A stretch of DNA of 64,000 nt from Massilia eburnea (GCF_009720745.1 NZ_WNKX01000001.1:310001-374000), one strand, 5' to 3'; counted from the first letter of the stretch, positions 54,587 through 63,390 are shown. Program-made: numbers and translations. The notes: generated by a model from the sequence alone, not told the origin.

Positions 54587-55027
54587 ATGGCATCCTCCTT
54601 CTCCAGTGGCATGCGCGGCAGCCGCGGCGGCCGCAAGCTGAAGTCCGAGATCAACGTCGTGCCCTACATCGACGTGATGCTCTGCCTGCTGATCATCTTC
54701 ATGGTGATGCCGACCTCGAACAACCCGAGCTCGATCGACCTGCCGCACGCTGAAAAAGCCTCGCGCCCGCCGGATGCCTACATCCAGGTGCAGGTGAAGC
54801 CGAACGGCTCGCTGATGATCGGCATCGCCGGCAAGTCGGCCGAAGCGCCAGAGACCGAGCCGAACCGCGATGCGCTGGTGCGCAAGCTGCGCGGCCTGCA
54901 CGAACAATATCCTGAGTATCCGGTGCTGATCGCCGGCGACAAGGAAAGCAAGTACGACGATGTGATCACTCTGATTTCCGAAGCGAAGAAGATGGGGATT
55001 AACCGCGTTGGCCTGGCAACCAAGTAA
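54587..55027 (+). CDS. tolR: Tol-Pal system protein TolR
   Basis: A 146-residue ExbD/TolR protein. The single membrane helix carries the proton-conducting aspartate in NVVPYIDVMLCLLIIFMV; the periplasmic part follows (IDLPHAEKASRPPDAYIQVQ, VLIAGDKESKYDDVITLIS). It begins 15 bases after tolQ and works with it as the stator. Confidence 0.96.
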   Translation: MASSFSSGMRGSRGGRKLKSEINVVPYIDVMLCLLIIFMVMPTSNNPSSIDLPHAEKASRPPDAYIQVQVKPNGSLMIGIAGKSAEAPETEPNRDALVRKLRGLHEQYPEYPVLIAGDKESKYDDVITLISEAKKMGINRVGLATK

Positions 55028-55030
55028 GGC

Positions 55031-55870
55031 ATGGCAATGACGATGGGAAATGCTGGCGGTCCATACCGTGTGCCCAAGCGGCACGGCGGGACGCGCGCGT
55101 TCCTGCTCGCGCTGGCCATGCACTGCGTGCTGTTTGCCTTCCTGTGGGTGGGCATCCGCTGGAATAACGACCCGACCGGCGTCGATGCCGAGATCTGGGA
55201 CGTGACCACGCAGATGGCCGCGCCGAAAGCACCGGAGCCCGAGCCTGTGAAGGAACCGGAGCCGGAACCGGAGCGGCCGCCAGTGAAGGAGACGCCGCCG
55301 GAAGAGGTGAAGCCTCTGCCGAAAGAGCCGGACATCGCGCTGCAGAAGAAGAAAGAGAAAGAAAAGAAGGAAGCTGAAGAGAAAAAGCTTGCCGAACTGA
55401 AGAAGAAGATCGACGAAGAGAAGCGCCTCGCCGAGCAAGAAAAGAAGGACAAGCTGGAACAAGAAAAAGCCAAGAAACTGGCTGATCTGAAAGAGAAGGA
55501 AAAGCTGGCCAAAGCCCGTGCTGCGGAATTGCAGCGCATCACGGGCCAGGCAGCAGCCGGCTCCACCGGCACGGCAGCCAGGTCCACCGCACCGCGGCTG
55601 GACGATGGCTACAAAGCTGCGATCGTGACGCGTATCCGAAGCTTCCTGAACTACCCAGGCCAGGAAGACGTCGAAGCCGTCTACACCATCTCGCAACTGC
55701 CGTCTGGTGAAGTATTGGGCGTTCGCAGGGTAAAATCCAGCGGCGTTCCGGCATATGATTCCGCGATCGAGAGCGCGATCCGCAACGCCTCCCCTCTGCC
55801 AAAGCGCAAGGATGGCACGGTGGAACGCGAGATCACGGCGACCTTCAAACTCAAGGAAATGCGGCAATAA
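55031..55870 (+). CDS. tolA: Tol-Pal system protein TolA
   Basis: A 279-residue protein with the three TolA parts: an N-terminal membrane anchor (about 23-44, FLLALAMHCVLFAFLWVG), a Pro/Glu then Lys/Glu-rich helical domain spanning the periplasm (70-180), and a C-terminal TonB-like domain (190-279, IRSFLNYPGQED, SSGVPAYDSAIESAI). It links the TolQR motor to TolB and Pal. It starts 3 bases after tolR; ATG 55037 is an alternative start. Confidence 0.95.
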   Translation: MAMTMGNAGGPYRVPKRHGGTRAFLLALAMHCVLFAFLWVGIRWNNDPTGVDAEIWDVTTQMAAPKAPEPEPVKEPEPEPERPPVKETPPEEVKPLPKEPDIALQKKKEKEKKEAEEKKLAELKKKIDEEKRLAEQEKKDKLEQEKAKKLADLKEKEKLAKARAAELQRITGQAAAGSTGTAARSTAPRLDDGYKAAIVTRIRSFLNYPGQEDVEAVYTISQLPSGEVLGVRRVKSSGVPAYDSAIESAIRNASPLPKRKDGTVEREITATFKLKEMRQ

Positions 55871-55872
55871 GG

Positions 55873-57147
55873 ATGCAGAGAATGATGAATAACGCAAAAT
55901 ATCTGATGGCACTGGCTGGCGCGGCGTTCGTGCTGTCGGCGCAGGCGCAGCTGCAAGTCGAAATCTCCGGCGTGGGCAGCAACCAGATTCCTGTGGCAAT
56001 CGGCCCTTGCGCCAATCAGGCTGCAGCGCCGGCCCAGATTTCGGACATCATCAAGGCCGACCTGACCCGCAGCGGCATGTTCAAGGTCATCGACATCACG
56101 CCGACCAATAACCTGATGCAGGTCGATGCGACCGGACTGAAATCGCTCGGCGTCGAGGCGGTTGCCGCCTGCGCCGTGGTGCCCTCCGTAAATGGCGCGT
56201 TCGAGGTGCAGTACCGCCTGATTTCCACCCAGGGCAAGGACCTGTCGGCCCTGAAAACCGCAGTGCCGAACCAGTTCGCCCGCCTGGCAGCCCACAAGCT
56301 GGCCGACGATATCTATGAAAAGCTTACCGGCATTAAAGGTATCTTCTCGACCCGTATTGCGTACGTGGTCCAGCAAGGCAAGCAGTACCGCCTGGAAGTT
56401 GCGGATGCCGACGGCGAGAACATTATCCCGGCGCTGACTTCGACCGAGCCGATCATCTCCCCTTCCTGGTCGCCTGACGGCACCAAGGTGGCCTACGTTT
56501 CGTTCGAACAGCGCAAGCCGGTGGTGTACGTGCAAAACCTGACCACCCGCCAGCGCGTCGTGATCGCCAACGAAAAGGGCAACAACTCGGCGCCTGCCTG
56601 GTCGCCGGACGGCAAACGCCTGGCCGTGGCCCTGTCCAAGACCGGCAACACGCAGATCTTCATCGCCAATGCCGACGGCAGCGGCTTGCGTCGCCTGACC
56701 AATGGCACCACCATCGACACCGAGCCGCAATTCAGCCCCGATGGCCAGTCGATCTATTTCACCAGCGACCGCAGCGGCGGTCCGCAGATTTATCGCATGA
56801 GCGTCAATGGCGGTGACCCGCAACGCCTGACGTTTGGCAGCCAGTACAATATCAGCCCGCGCATTTCCGCCGATGGCAAGACGCTGGCTTATATTTCGCG
56901 GCGCGATGGCGGCGCCTTCCAGCTGTTCACACTGGACCTGGAATCCCGCCAAGAGCAACGCCTGTCCGACACCACCAGCGACGATTCGCCGAGCTTCGCT
57001 CCGAATGGCAAGTACATCCTGTACGCCACTCAGAACGGCGGCCGCCGCTCGCTGGCTGTGGCATCGACAGACGGCCGAGTGAAGCAGCGCCTGAGTATTC
57101 AGGCGGGCAATATCAAGGAACCCACTTGGGGTCCTTTCATGAAGTAA
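55873..57147 (+). CDS. tolB: Tol-Pal system translocation protein TolB
   Basis: A 424-residue periplasmic protein. The signal peptide (about 1-25, ending LSAQAQ) is followed by the N-terminal domain and a six-bladed beta-propeller of repeats such as SPSWSPDGTKVAYVS, APAWSPDGKRLAV and PQFSPDGQSIYFTSDRSG. It binds Pal and TolA. It starts 2 bases after the tolA stop; ATG 55882 is an alternative start. Confidence 0.96.
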   Translation: MQRMMNNAKYLMALAGAAFVLSAQAQLQVEISGVGSNQIPVAIGPCANQAAAPAQISDIIKADLTRSGMFKVIDITPTNNLMQVDATGLKSLGVEAVAACAVVPSVNGAFEVQYRLISTQGKDLSALKTAVPNQFARLAAHKLADDIYEKLTGIKGIFSTRIAYVVQQGKQYRLEVADADGENIIPALTSTEPIISPSWSPDGTKVAYVSFEQRKPVVYVQNLTTRQRVVIANEKGNNSAPAWSPDGKRLAVALSKTGNTQIFIANADGSGLRRLTNGTTIDTEPQFSPDGQSIYFTSDRSGGPQIYRMSVNGGDPQRLTFGSQYNISPRISADGKTLAYISRRDGGAFQLFTLDLESRQEQRLSDTTSDDSPSFAPNGKYILYATQNGGRRSLAVASTDGRVKQRLSIQAGNIKEPTWGPFMK

Positions 57148-57202
57148 AGAAGTAGAAGAAGTAAACGAGAAGTAGCACCTTTAACGACCAGGAGAAATAA
57201 AA

Positions 57203-57727
57203 ATGCGTAACGTAAAACACGTAGCCTTCATCCTCAGCACCGCCGCCCTGCTGGCAGCTTGCTCCACCCCAGCACCAGAAACCAAACCACCAGTCGTGGA
57301 AGAAAAGCCAGTGGCTCAAACCCCAGTGGAAAAGCCACAAGTGGTGCAGCCAGCAGTTGCGCAAGTTGACGAACTGGACATCCCAGGCGGCAAGCTGGCG
57401 AACCGTTCCGTGTACTTCGACTTCGACAGCTACGTTGTTAAAGCTGACGGCCAGGAAGTGGTGCAGAACCACGCTGCATACCTGGGCAAAAACCAGCGCA
57501 CCATCCTGATCCAAGGTAACACCGACGAACGCGGCGGCGCCGAGTACAACCTGGCCCTGGGCCAGAAGCGTGCTGAAGCTGTGCGCAAGTCGCTGGCCGC
57601 TCTGGGCGTAGCCGACTCCCGCATGGAAGCCGTATCCCTGGGCAAAGAAAAGCCAAAGGCTGAAGGCCACAACGAAGAAGCATGGGCACAGAACCGCCGT
57701 GCTGACATCGTTTACAAAGCTAAGTAA
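57203..57727 (+). CDS. pal: Peptidoglycan-associated lipoprotein Pal
   Basis: A 174-residue outer-membrane lipoprotein: lipobox LLAACS (Cys near residue 20), a Pro/Val/Glu-rich tether, then an OmpA-like domain with YFDFDSYVVK, the peptidoglycan-binding NTDERGGAEYNLALGQKRAE and NRRADIVYK. It anchors the outer membrane to peptidoglycan and is released by TolB. AGGAGA precedes the start. Confidence 0.97.
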   Translation: MRNVKHVAFILSTAALLAACSTPAPETKPPVVEEKPVAQTPVEKPQVVQPAVAQVDELDIPGGKLANRSVYFDFDSYVVKADGQEVVQNHAAYLGKNQRTILIQGNTDERGGAEYNLALGQKRAEAVRKSLAALGVADSRMEAVSLGKEKPKAEGHNEEAWAQNRRADIVYKAK

Positions 57728-57753
57728 TCCAGTAGCTTAGTAATGCCGCACAA

Positions 57754-57799
57754 GGGGCAGCGCGCAGTTTATACTGCGCCCTGCCCCATTTCTTTTTTT
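57754..57799 (+). terminator. Terminator/attenuator between pal and cpoB
   Basis: GGGGCAG-GCGCAGT and their complements form a long stem (57754-57787) with a TTAT loop, followed by ATTTC and a run of seven T (57793-57799). It lies 16 bases before the cpoB start, so cpoB is either expressed by read-through or its level is set by partial termination. Confidence 0.8.
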
Positions 57800-57814
57800 G
57801 TGCAAGGAAGAAAA

Positions 57815-58564
57815 ATGAAATTCACTAAGTCTGCCCTGATGGCAGCCCTGTTTGCCGCCACCCTGCCCCTGACCGCTTCTGCCGGCCTGTTCGACGATGA
57901 TGAAGCGCGCAAGGCCATCATGGACCTGAAGTCCAAAGTCGCCAAGCTGGAAGCGGACCTGAAAAACCTGATCGACACCAAGACCGACAAGAGCACTACG
58001 CTGGACATGATCGCGCAGCAGGACCAGCTCCGCGAAGAAGTCGCGCGCCTGCGCGGCCAGACCGAAATCCTGCTCAACGAAATCCAGATCGCGCAAAAGC
58101 GCCAGAAGGACTACTACACCGACCTCGACGCCCGCCTGAAAAAGCTCGAGCCGCGCCAGGTGACCATTGACGGCCAGACATCCTCCGTCAACATGGATGA
58201 ACAGAACGCGTATGACAACGCGATGGGCCAGTTCAAGAGCGGCGACTACAAAGGCGCAGCCAACGCACTGGGCGACTTCGTGAAGCGCTTTGGCGCCTCC
58301 GCCTACGCGCCCAACGCGCAATACTGGCTGGGCAACGCCTACTACGCCCAAGGCGACTGCAAAAACGCCATCACCGCACAGCAGGTGGTCGTGAAGACCT
58401 GGCCTGACAATCCGAAGGCCGCGGACGCCCTCTTGAACATCGCCAGCTGCCAGACCGAGCTGAAGGCCACTGCCAACGCCAAGAAGACGTTGCAAGAGTT
58501 GATAAAGAACTATCCAGGCACCCCGGCAGCCGCCACCGCCAAGGACCGCCTGAAAGCCAAATAA
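57815..58564 (+). CDS. cpoB: Cell division coordinator CpoB (YbgF)
   Basis: A 249-residue periplasmic protein. ATG 57815 is chosen because AAGGAAG lies just upstream and a signal peptide follows (MKFTKSALMAALFAATLPLT, ending ASA). A coiled-coil trimerisation region (about 30-110) leads to three TPR-like repeats (NAYDNAMGQFKSGDYKGA, YAPNAQYWLGNAYYAQG, NPKAADALLNIASCQ). It coordinates Tol-driven constriction with peptidoglycan synthesis and is the usual last gene of the unit. Confidence 0.95.
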   Translation: MKFTKSALMAALFAATLPLTASAGLFDDDEARKAIMDLKSKVAKLEADLKNLIDTKTDKSTTLDMIAQQDQLREEVARLRGQTEILLNEIQIAQKRQKDYYTDLDARLKKLEPRQVTIDGQTSSVNMDEQNAYDNAMGQFKSGDYKGAANALGDFVKRFGASAYAPNAQYWLGNAYYAQGDCKNAITAQQVVVKTWPDNPKAADALLNIASCQTELKATANAKKTLQELIKNYPGTPAAATAKDRLKAK

Positions 58565-58581
58565 AAAGTTCTAGCGGGGAT

Positions 58582-58610
58582 TTGACAGCTGGGCCGGTCC
58601 AGCCTATAAT
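58582..58610 (+). promoter_or_regulatory. Consensus sigma-70 promoter of the tRNA-Lys pair
   Basis: Perfect TTGACA (58582-58587) and TATAAT (58605-58610) with the ideal 17-base spacer; tRNA-Lys begins 18 bases later. This is the strongest promoter seen in the window. Confidence 0.92.
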
Positions 58611-58628
58611 CTCGCTTCTTCTTTCGAC

Positions 58629-58704
58629 GGGTCGTTAGCTCAGTTGGTAGAGCAGCGGACTTTTAATCCGTTGGTCGCAGGTTCGAGCCCCGCACGGCCT
58701 ACCA
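58629..58704 (+). tRNA. tRNA-Lys (anticodon TTT), first copy
   Basis: A 76-base tRNA. The acceptor GGGTCGT pairs with ACGGCCT (with G-U pairs), the D-arm is AGCTCAGTTGGTAGAGC, the anticodon loop CTTTTAA contains TTT, the T-arm has GGTTCGAGCCC, and CCA is encoded. Confidence 0.98.
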
Positions 58705-58722
58705 TTCGAATAGAGGAACCTT

Positions 58723-58798
58723 GGGTCGTTAGCTCAGTTGGTAGAGCAGCGGACTTTTAATCCGTTGGTCGCAGGTTCGAGCCCCGCACGGCCTACCA
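58723..58798 (+). tRNA. tRNA-Lys (anticodon TTT), second identical copy
   Basis: Identical in all 76 bases to the copy at 58629, 94 bases downstream, separated by an 18-base spacer. Both are transcribed from the promoter at 58582 and end at the terminator at 58811. Confidence 0.98.
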
Positions 58799-58810
58799 AG
58801 ATACGCAGAG

Positions 58811-58842
58811 AAGCCCACGAATTTCGGTTCGTGGGCTTTTTT
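58811..58842 (+). terminator. Rho-independent terminator of the tRNA-Lys unit
   Basis: AAGCCCACGAA (58811-58821) pairs with TTCGTGGGCTT (58828-58838) around a 6-base loop and runs into TTTTTT. Confidence 0.92.
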
Positions 58843-58870
58843 GTTTTCAACTTGGCAATAAGAAGCATTT

Positions 58871-59749
58871 TTAGCGCTCAGGCGGCCGGTGCCACAAGGC
58901 TGGCCGCTCGACTGGCGTGCCGGGCGGAAGTTCTGGATTTTCCAGGTCAAAAACGATCCGCCCCTCCATGCCTACCCTGGCCAGCAACTCGGCATGGTGC
59001 TCATTGAACAGCTTGTCGAAAGAACCGTCGCGCAGCATCTTTTCCAGGCCGCTTTCGATCGCCTGCGCCAAGGCAGTGTTTTCCTTGCTGGTAAAGAAAT
59101 AGACCGCGCTGGGGTAGCGCAGCATCAGGTGCGGCTCGATCATCAGCCCTTCATCCTTGTGCGCCTCGGCCTCGGCCCAGATCTCCAGCACCGAGCGGGG
59201 GAAATAGTCGAAGCGATGCTGGGCCAGCATCTTGAACATGGCGTCGTAATATGAACCGCTGTGCACCCGGAAGCCGTTTGCGCGCAGGATCGGGGTATCG
59301 ATCCAATCGTGTCCCTGCCCTGCTACCAGTACCTTGAGTTCCTCCGCCGTCCTGATTTTGCTGAACTTTTCCGCATCGCTGCGGGCAATCAGCAATAGCC
59401 TGTATCCGATCAGTCCTTTGAAAATAGGTATCCGGACTGGATGCACCCGGGCTTCGATCTCGTTTGAAGTCGCTGCCCAAGCGACGTCAATGCCGCGCCT
59501 TTGCTGCAGCATCAACAGCGAACGGCCCTGAAGCATCTTGCCCTCTGCTGGCCGCGCGACAAAGCGGCCGCCCGACTTTTCCAGCGCCATGGCGAGCAGG
59601 CGCGTCGTGTACACGTCCCGCGTATCGGTTTCTGAATAAGGCGGCGGATAAAAGACCACCACCGGCTCCTTGGCAGAGGCCCAACGCAGGGCGCCCAGCA
59701 CACATATCGAAGTGAGGAACGCAAACAGACAGGATCGGCTTCGGGGCAT
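58871..59749 (-). CDS. Periplasmic substrate-binding protein-like protein
   Basis: A 292-residue protein from ATG 59749 (MPRSRSCLFAFLTSICVLGA), which gives a signal peptide ending ASA. The mature part looks like a type II periplasmic binding protein of the SBP_bac_3 kind (VVFYPPPYSETDTRDVYTTR, later SKENTALAQAIESGLEKMLR and GSFDKLFNEHH). No permease or ATPase gene is adjacent, and many orphan members of this type in betaproteobacteria have no known ligand. It converges with the tRNA-Lys unit. Confidence 0.75.
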   Translation of the reverse strand: MPRSRSCLFAFLTSICVLGALRWASAKEPVVVFYPPPYSETDTRDVYTTRLLAMALEKSGGRFVARPAEGKMLQGRSLLMLQQRRGIDVAWAATSNEIEARVHPVRIPIFKGLIGYRLLLIARSDAEKFSKIRTAEELKVLVAGQGHDWIDTPILRANGFRVHSGSYYDAMFKMLAQHRFDYFPRSVLEIWAEAEAHKDEGLMIEPHLMLRYPSAVYFFTSKENTALAQAIESGLEKMLRDGSFDKLFNEHHAELLARVGMEGRIVFDLENPELPPGTPVERPALWHRPPER

Positions 59750-59953
59750 GCACCTTCCAATCTCAATATTGCATGATTGAAACCAGTCTAGCGCCGTTCG
59801 CCAGCACCAGGCAAGCGGCTGCAGTTGCCGGCGAGCGAGTGATATTGTTTTGGGTATCGTGCGATCATATTTGCAATCTGCAGTCGCGCGTAACAGGCGT
59901 GTCACAAGCCCCCTTTACCTTGCTGGGTTTTCAACCCACGCACGGTAATTGTT

Positions 59954-61900
59954 ATGCACTTGTTTTCATCTCGTCCCCACATCCTGGCCTTGAGCATCGC
60001 GCTGGCCTTGAGCGCCTGCGGCGGCTCCACCGAAGAACCGTTGGTCATTCCCGCCGCTCCGGCCGACCAGGGCGCGGCGGAGGTGGCGGCACTCCCCACG
60101 GTCGCTGCGTTTGTCGATACCAGCGCGACCAACCAGCGCGGCGATGCGCGTTATGCGACGCTCGATACCAATGCCGGTGTGCGTGTCCTGGGTGGATTTC
60201 TTAACATTTGGAAGCCACTGACCGAAATCGTCGATGCCGGCGTAAGTGCGCCCGCCGCCGGCGCCTTCCCGGCCGTCGTCGCCTCGAGCTGGAGCGGCGT
60301 GCCGAACGACGGCTCCCCGGATGGCCAGGTGCTCAACGCCGCTGTGCATCAAGCCAATATCGACTACGTCGTCAAAGCGACCGCCAACCGTACGCCGGAT
60401 CAGGCCGTGCAGGCCTACCTCGATGACCGCCGCGGCAAAGGTTACAGCGTCACCGATGGCATGGGACCGCTGACCAATGCCTGGCGCAACGCGGCGCAGC
60501 AGACCACCAGCATCACCACCGTGGCGGCCGACGCCACCGCCGTGCTGTACAACGACAGCGGCAACAATACCGGCGTCGCAGGTAGCGCTAACGCCAATTT
60601 CGGCAGCGTGGTCGACCTGGTCAACCTGGTCGGCAACAATGCTTCCACCGAGCCTGCCAAGCGCTTCTACAAATATGCGCGCCCCTACCGCTGGAGCAGC
60701 AGCGTGCAGGTGCTGCCGGCGCTGGTACCGGCCAAGAGCAGCAACCCGACCACCGATGGCGGCTTTACCAGCGGCCATTCAGCCGAAGCCATGCGCGATG
60801 CGGTCGCCATGGCGTACGCCGTACCGGAGCGCTTCCAGGAAATGCTGAGCCGAGGCCTTGAATTGGGTGAATCGCGCATCCTGGCCGGCATGCATTCGCC
60901 GCTCGATGTGCTGAGCGGCCGCATCCTTGGCCAGGCCAGCGCTGCCGCCAACCTCGCCGATCCCTTAAATGCGGCGAAAAAAGCCGCCGCTGTCGCGCAA
61001 GCGCACACGGCACTGATGGCGGCAACCGGGACCACGGCCGATACCTTCGCGGCCTTTGCACAGTCGGGCACGGCAGCCAACGACCGCTTTGCCGACTACG
61101 CGACCAATAAGGCCAATTACCTGCGCCGCAGCAGCTATGGCTTCGCGCCGATTGCGGCCACCAACGTCCCTGCAACGGTGCCGAAAAGCGCCGAAGTACT
61201 GTTGGAAACCCGCCTGCCCTACCTGAGCGACGCGCAGCGCCGTGTGGTGCTGAAGACGACAGCGCTGCCATCGGGCTATCCGGTCATCGATGACGCTGAG
61301 GGCTGGGGCCGTTTGAATTTGTTCGCTGCGGCCGACGGCTACGGCGCGTTCAACGGCAACGTCACCATCGTCATGGACGCCAGCAAGGGCGGCTTCAGCG
61401 CGGTGGACCGCTGGCGCAACGACATCGGCGGCACCGGCAAACTGGTCAAACAAGGCACGGGCACATTGAAGCTGGCCGGCGCCAACAGCTGGAGCGGCGG
61501 CACGGAACTGTCGGGTGGCACGCTGGAAGGCGATTCCGCCGCAGCCTTCGGTAGCGGCGACGTGTATGTCAGCGGTGGCACCTTGGTCGCCAACGCGCCA
61601 GGCGCTTTGACGATCAGCGGCAAATACACCCAATTGAGCGGGGACACCACGCTGGAGCTGGACCTCGGGGGCCCAGCCGGCGGCCAGGGCAGCCTGGCTG
61701 TATCGTCCGCGGCCACCATCGCCGGCGGCACGCTGCACGTGAAGTTCGCCAATGGCTACAAGCCCAAGGCCGGTGACGTGCTGGTCGTCATCACAGCCGC
61801 CAGGCTGAGGGGCAAATTCAGCGCCATCAAGGTCGATGGCTTCGCCAACGTGACGCCAAACTACGGTGCGACCGCACTCGCGCTGACCATCGGGAACTAA
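59954..61900 (+). CDS. PAP2 phosphatase lipoprotein with autotransporter-type strand repeat
   Basis: A 648-residue protein. A lipoprotein signal (lipobox LSAC, then GGSTEEP) precedes a bacterial acid-phosphatase/PAP2 domain with KRFYKYARPYRW (about 236), TSGHSAEA (about 272) and SRILAGMHSPLD (about 308), the full catalytic triad. From about 440 on there is a Gly/Ser/Ala-rich beta region with an autotransporter-associated strand repeat (GTLKLAGANSWSGGTELSGG, about 496-515), and no barrel domain follows. It is probably a cell-surface or periplasmic phosphatase on a beta-helix stalk. Confidence 0.85.
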   Translation: MHLFSSRPHILALSIALALSACGGSTEEPLVIPAAPADQGAAEVAALPTVAAFVDTSATNQRGDARYATLDTNAGVRVLGGFLNIWKPLTEIVDAGVSAPAAGAFPAVVASSWSGVPNDGSPDGQVLNAAVHQANIDYVVKATANRTPDQAVQAYLDDRRGKGYSVTDGMGPLTNAWRNAAQQTTSITTVAADATAVLYNDSGNNTGVAGSANANFGSVVDLVNLVGNNASTEPAKRFYKYARPYRWSSSVQVLPALVPAKSSNPTTDGGFTSGHSAEAMRDAVAMAYAVPERFQEMLSRGLELGESRILAGMHSPLDVLSGRILGQASAAANLADPLNAAKKAAAVAQAHTALMAATGTTADTFAAFAQSGTAANDRFADYATNKANYLRRSSYGFAPIAATNVPATVPKSAEVLLETRLPYLSDAQRRVVLKTTALPSGYPVIDDAEGWGRLNLFAAADGYGAFNGNVTIVMDASKGGFSAVDRWRNDIGGTGKLVKQGTGTLKLAGANSWSGGTELSGGTLEGDSAAAFGSGDVYVSGGTLVANAPGALTISGKYTQLSGDTTLELDLGGPAGGQGSLAVSSAATIAGGTLHVKFANGYKPKAGDVLVVITAARLRGKFSAIKVDGFANVTPNYGATALALTIGN

Positions 61901-61906
61901 GTAAAT

Positions 61907-61932
61907 GCCCGCGGCGGGTCAAGGCCGCGGGC
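61907..61932. terminator. Possible hairpin after the PAP2 lipoprotein gene
   Basis: GCCCGCGG and CCGCGGGC form an 8-bp GC-only stem with a 10-base loop 6 bases after the stop. No T-tract follows, so termination is uncertain. Confidence 0.4.
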
Positions 61933-61974
61933 CAATATATGGTTCGTACGTGGCCGAATACGCTCATGAGGGCA

Positions 61975-62364
61975 TTAAGGAATCCGGGCAATCACTTTGA
62001 TCTCAAAATCGAACCCTGCCAGCCAGTTGACGCCAACAGCGGTCCAGTTCGGATAAGGCGCAGTCGGGAAGATCTCGTCCTTTACTGCCAGGACCGTGTC
62101 AAACTGGCTTTGCGGGTCCGTGTGGAAAGTCGTTACGTCCACAATATCGCCCAGGCCACACCCTCCCGCCTCCAGCGTCGCTTTCAGGTTTTCAAACGCC
62201 AGCCGCACTTGTGCCTCAAATTCCGGTTCGGGGGCGCCGTCTCCACGGCTGCCGACCTGGCCGGATACGAACAGCAAGTCGCCTGAACGGATCGCCGCCG
62301 AGTATTTATGAGCCGTGTAAAGTTCGTGCCGCCCGGCGGGAAAAATGGTTTCGGGTGATTTCAT
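61975..62364 (-). CDS. RidA (YjgF/YER057c) family protein
   Basis: A 129-residue protein from ATG 62364; the longer frame runs into the divergent promoter. It has the family stretches GDLLFVSGQVGSRGDG, AFENLKATLEAGGCGLGDIV and NWTAVGVNWLAGFDFEIKVI. The arginine needed for imine deamination in RidA (in the PARS-like position before V) is replaced by an NWT sequence, so it probably belongs to a non-deaminase Rid subgroup. The LysR gene 116 bases away on the other strand is its likely regulator. Confidence 0.85.
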   Translation of the reverse strand: MKSPETIFPAGRHELYTAHKYSAAIRSGDLLFVSGQVGSRGDGAPEPEFEAQVRLAFENLKATLEAGGCGLGDIVDVTTFHTDPQSQFDTVLAVKDEIFPTAPYPNWTAVGVNWLAGFDFEIKVIARIP

Positions 62365-62480
62365 GCTGCTTCTCCTTGTGTTGGTGAATGCAAGCACTTT
62401 AGCGTCGGCAATCATTCCGATAAACAGCAAAAACATTGCTACACTGTTTGGATAAGCCAAACTATGACTGAAGCCAACAG

Positions 62481-63386
62481 ATGGACAAACTGGAAGCCAT
62501 GCGGGCATTCGTTCGCGTTGTTGAGGCCGGCAGCTTCACCAAGGCAGCGGAAACACTGGATGTCAGCAAAACCACCGTCACCCAGCTGGTGCAGCAGCTG
62601 GAAGCCGCACTGCGCATCAAGCTTCTCAACAGAACGACCCGTAAAGTGAACGTGACGACGGCCGGCTCTGATTATTACGAGCGCGTGATCCGCCTGCTGG
62701 CCGATCTGGAAGACATCGAAAACAATATCCTCGGCGAATCCACTGCGCCGCGAGGCCTGTTGCGGGTGGATGTTCCGAGCCCATTTGCGAACATCGTCCT
62801 GGTGCCGGCGCTGCCTGATTTCCACGCCCGCTTCCCGGAGATCCAGCTTGATCTCGGCGCCAGCGACCGCAAGGTCGACCTGATTGGCGACAATGTCGAC
62901 TGCGTGCTGCGGGGTGGCGAAATCGAGGATGCATCGCTCGTTGCGCGACGCATCGCTGACCTGGAATTGGGCGTCTATGCTGCGCCATCCTACCTGGCGC
63001 AGGCGGGAGCGCCGAAGACTCCAGATGATTTGCACAGCGCCGGCCACCGCATCATCAACTATCGTTGGACAAACGGTTTGCCTTACGCAATGGAGAAATC
63101 CGGAGAACGGGTCAAGATCAGTGGCCGCTACTTCCTGGCGATCGACGACGGCAACGCTTACCTGACAGCAGGCCTGGCCGGGCTTGGCGTGTTATGGCTA
63201 CCGCACTATATGGCAAGGGAACATGTCGCCAGCGGCGCGCTGATGCGGCTCTTCACCGACTGGCGAATCGATCCGATGCCGCTCCACGTCGCATATCCGC
63301 CCAATCGTTATGTTCGCAAGCCGCTTCGCGTATTCATCGACTGGATCGTCGAATTGATGGCGCGGCAGGAATTACAGCGACGTTAG
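62481..63386 (+). CDS. LysR-family transcriptional regulator (CrgA-like group)
   Basis: A 301-residue LysR protein. The HTH covers MDKLEAMRAFVRVVEAGSFT to about residue 60, and the effector domain has DLIGDNVDCVLRGGEIEDAS and GLAGLGVLWLPHYM. The MDKLEAM start and effector pattern are common in the large CrgA/DsdC-like group. It is divergent from the RidA-like gene, which it probably controls. Confidence 0.92.
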   Translation: MDKLEAMRAFVRVVEAGSFTKAAETLDVSKTTVTQLVQQLEAALRIKLLNRTTRKVNVTTAGSDYYERVIRLLADLEDIENNILGESTAPRGLLRVDVPSPFANIVLVPALPDFHARFPEIQLDLGASDRKVDLIGDNVDCVLRGGEIEDASLVARRIADLELGVYAAPSYLAQAGAPKTPDDLHSAGHRIINYRWTNGLPYAMEKSGERVKISGRYFLAIDDGNAYLTAGLAGLGVLWLPHYMAREHVASGALMRLFTDWRIDPMPLHVAYPPNRYVRKPLRVFIDWIVELMARQELQRR

Positions 63387-63390
63387 CGAA

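Noticed and set aside
53915..55999. A 694-codon minus-strand open frame opposite tolQ-tolR-tolA
   Set aside because: It spans three conserved genes in antisense and shows no domain.
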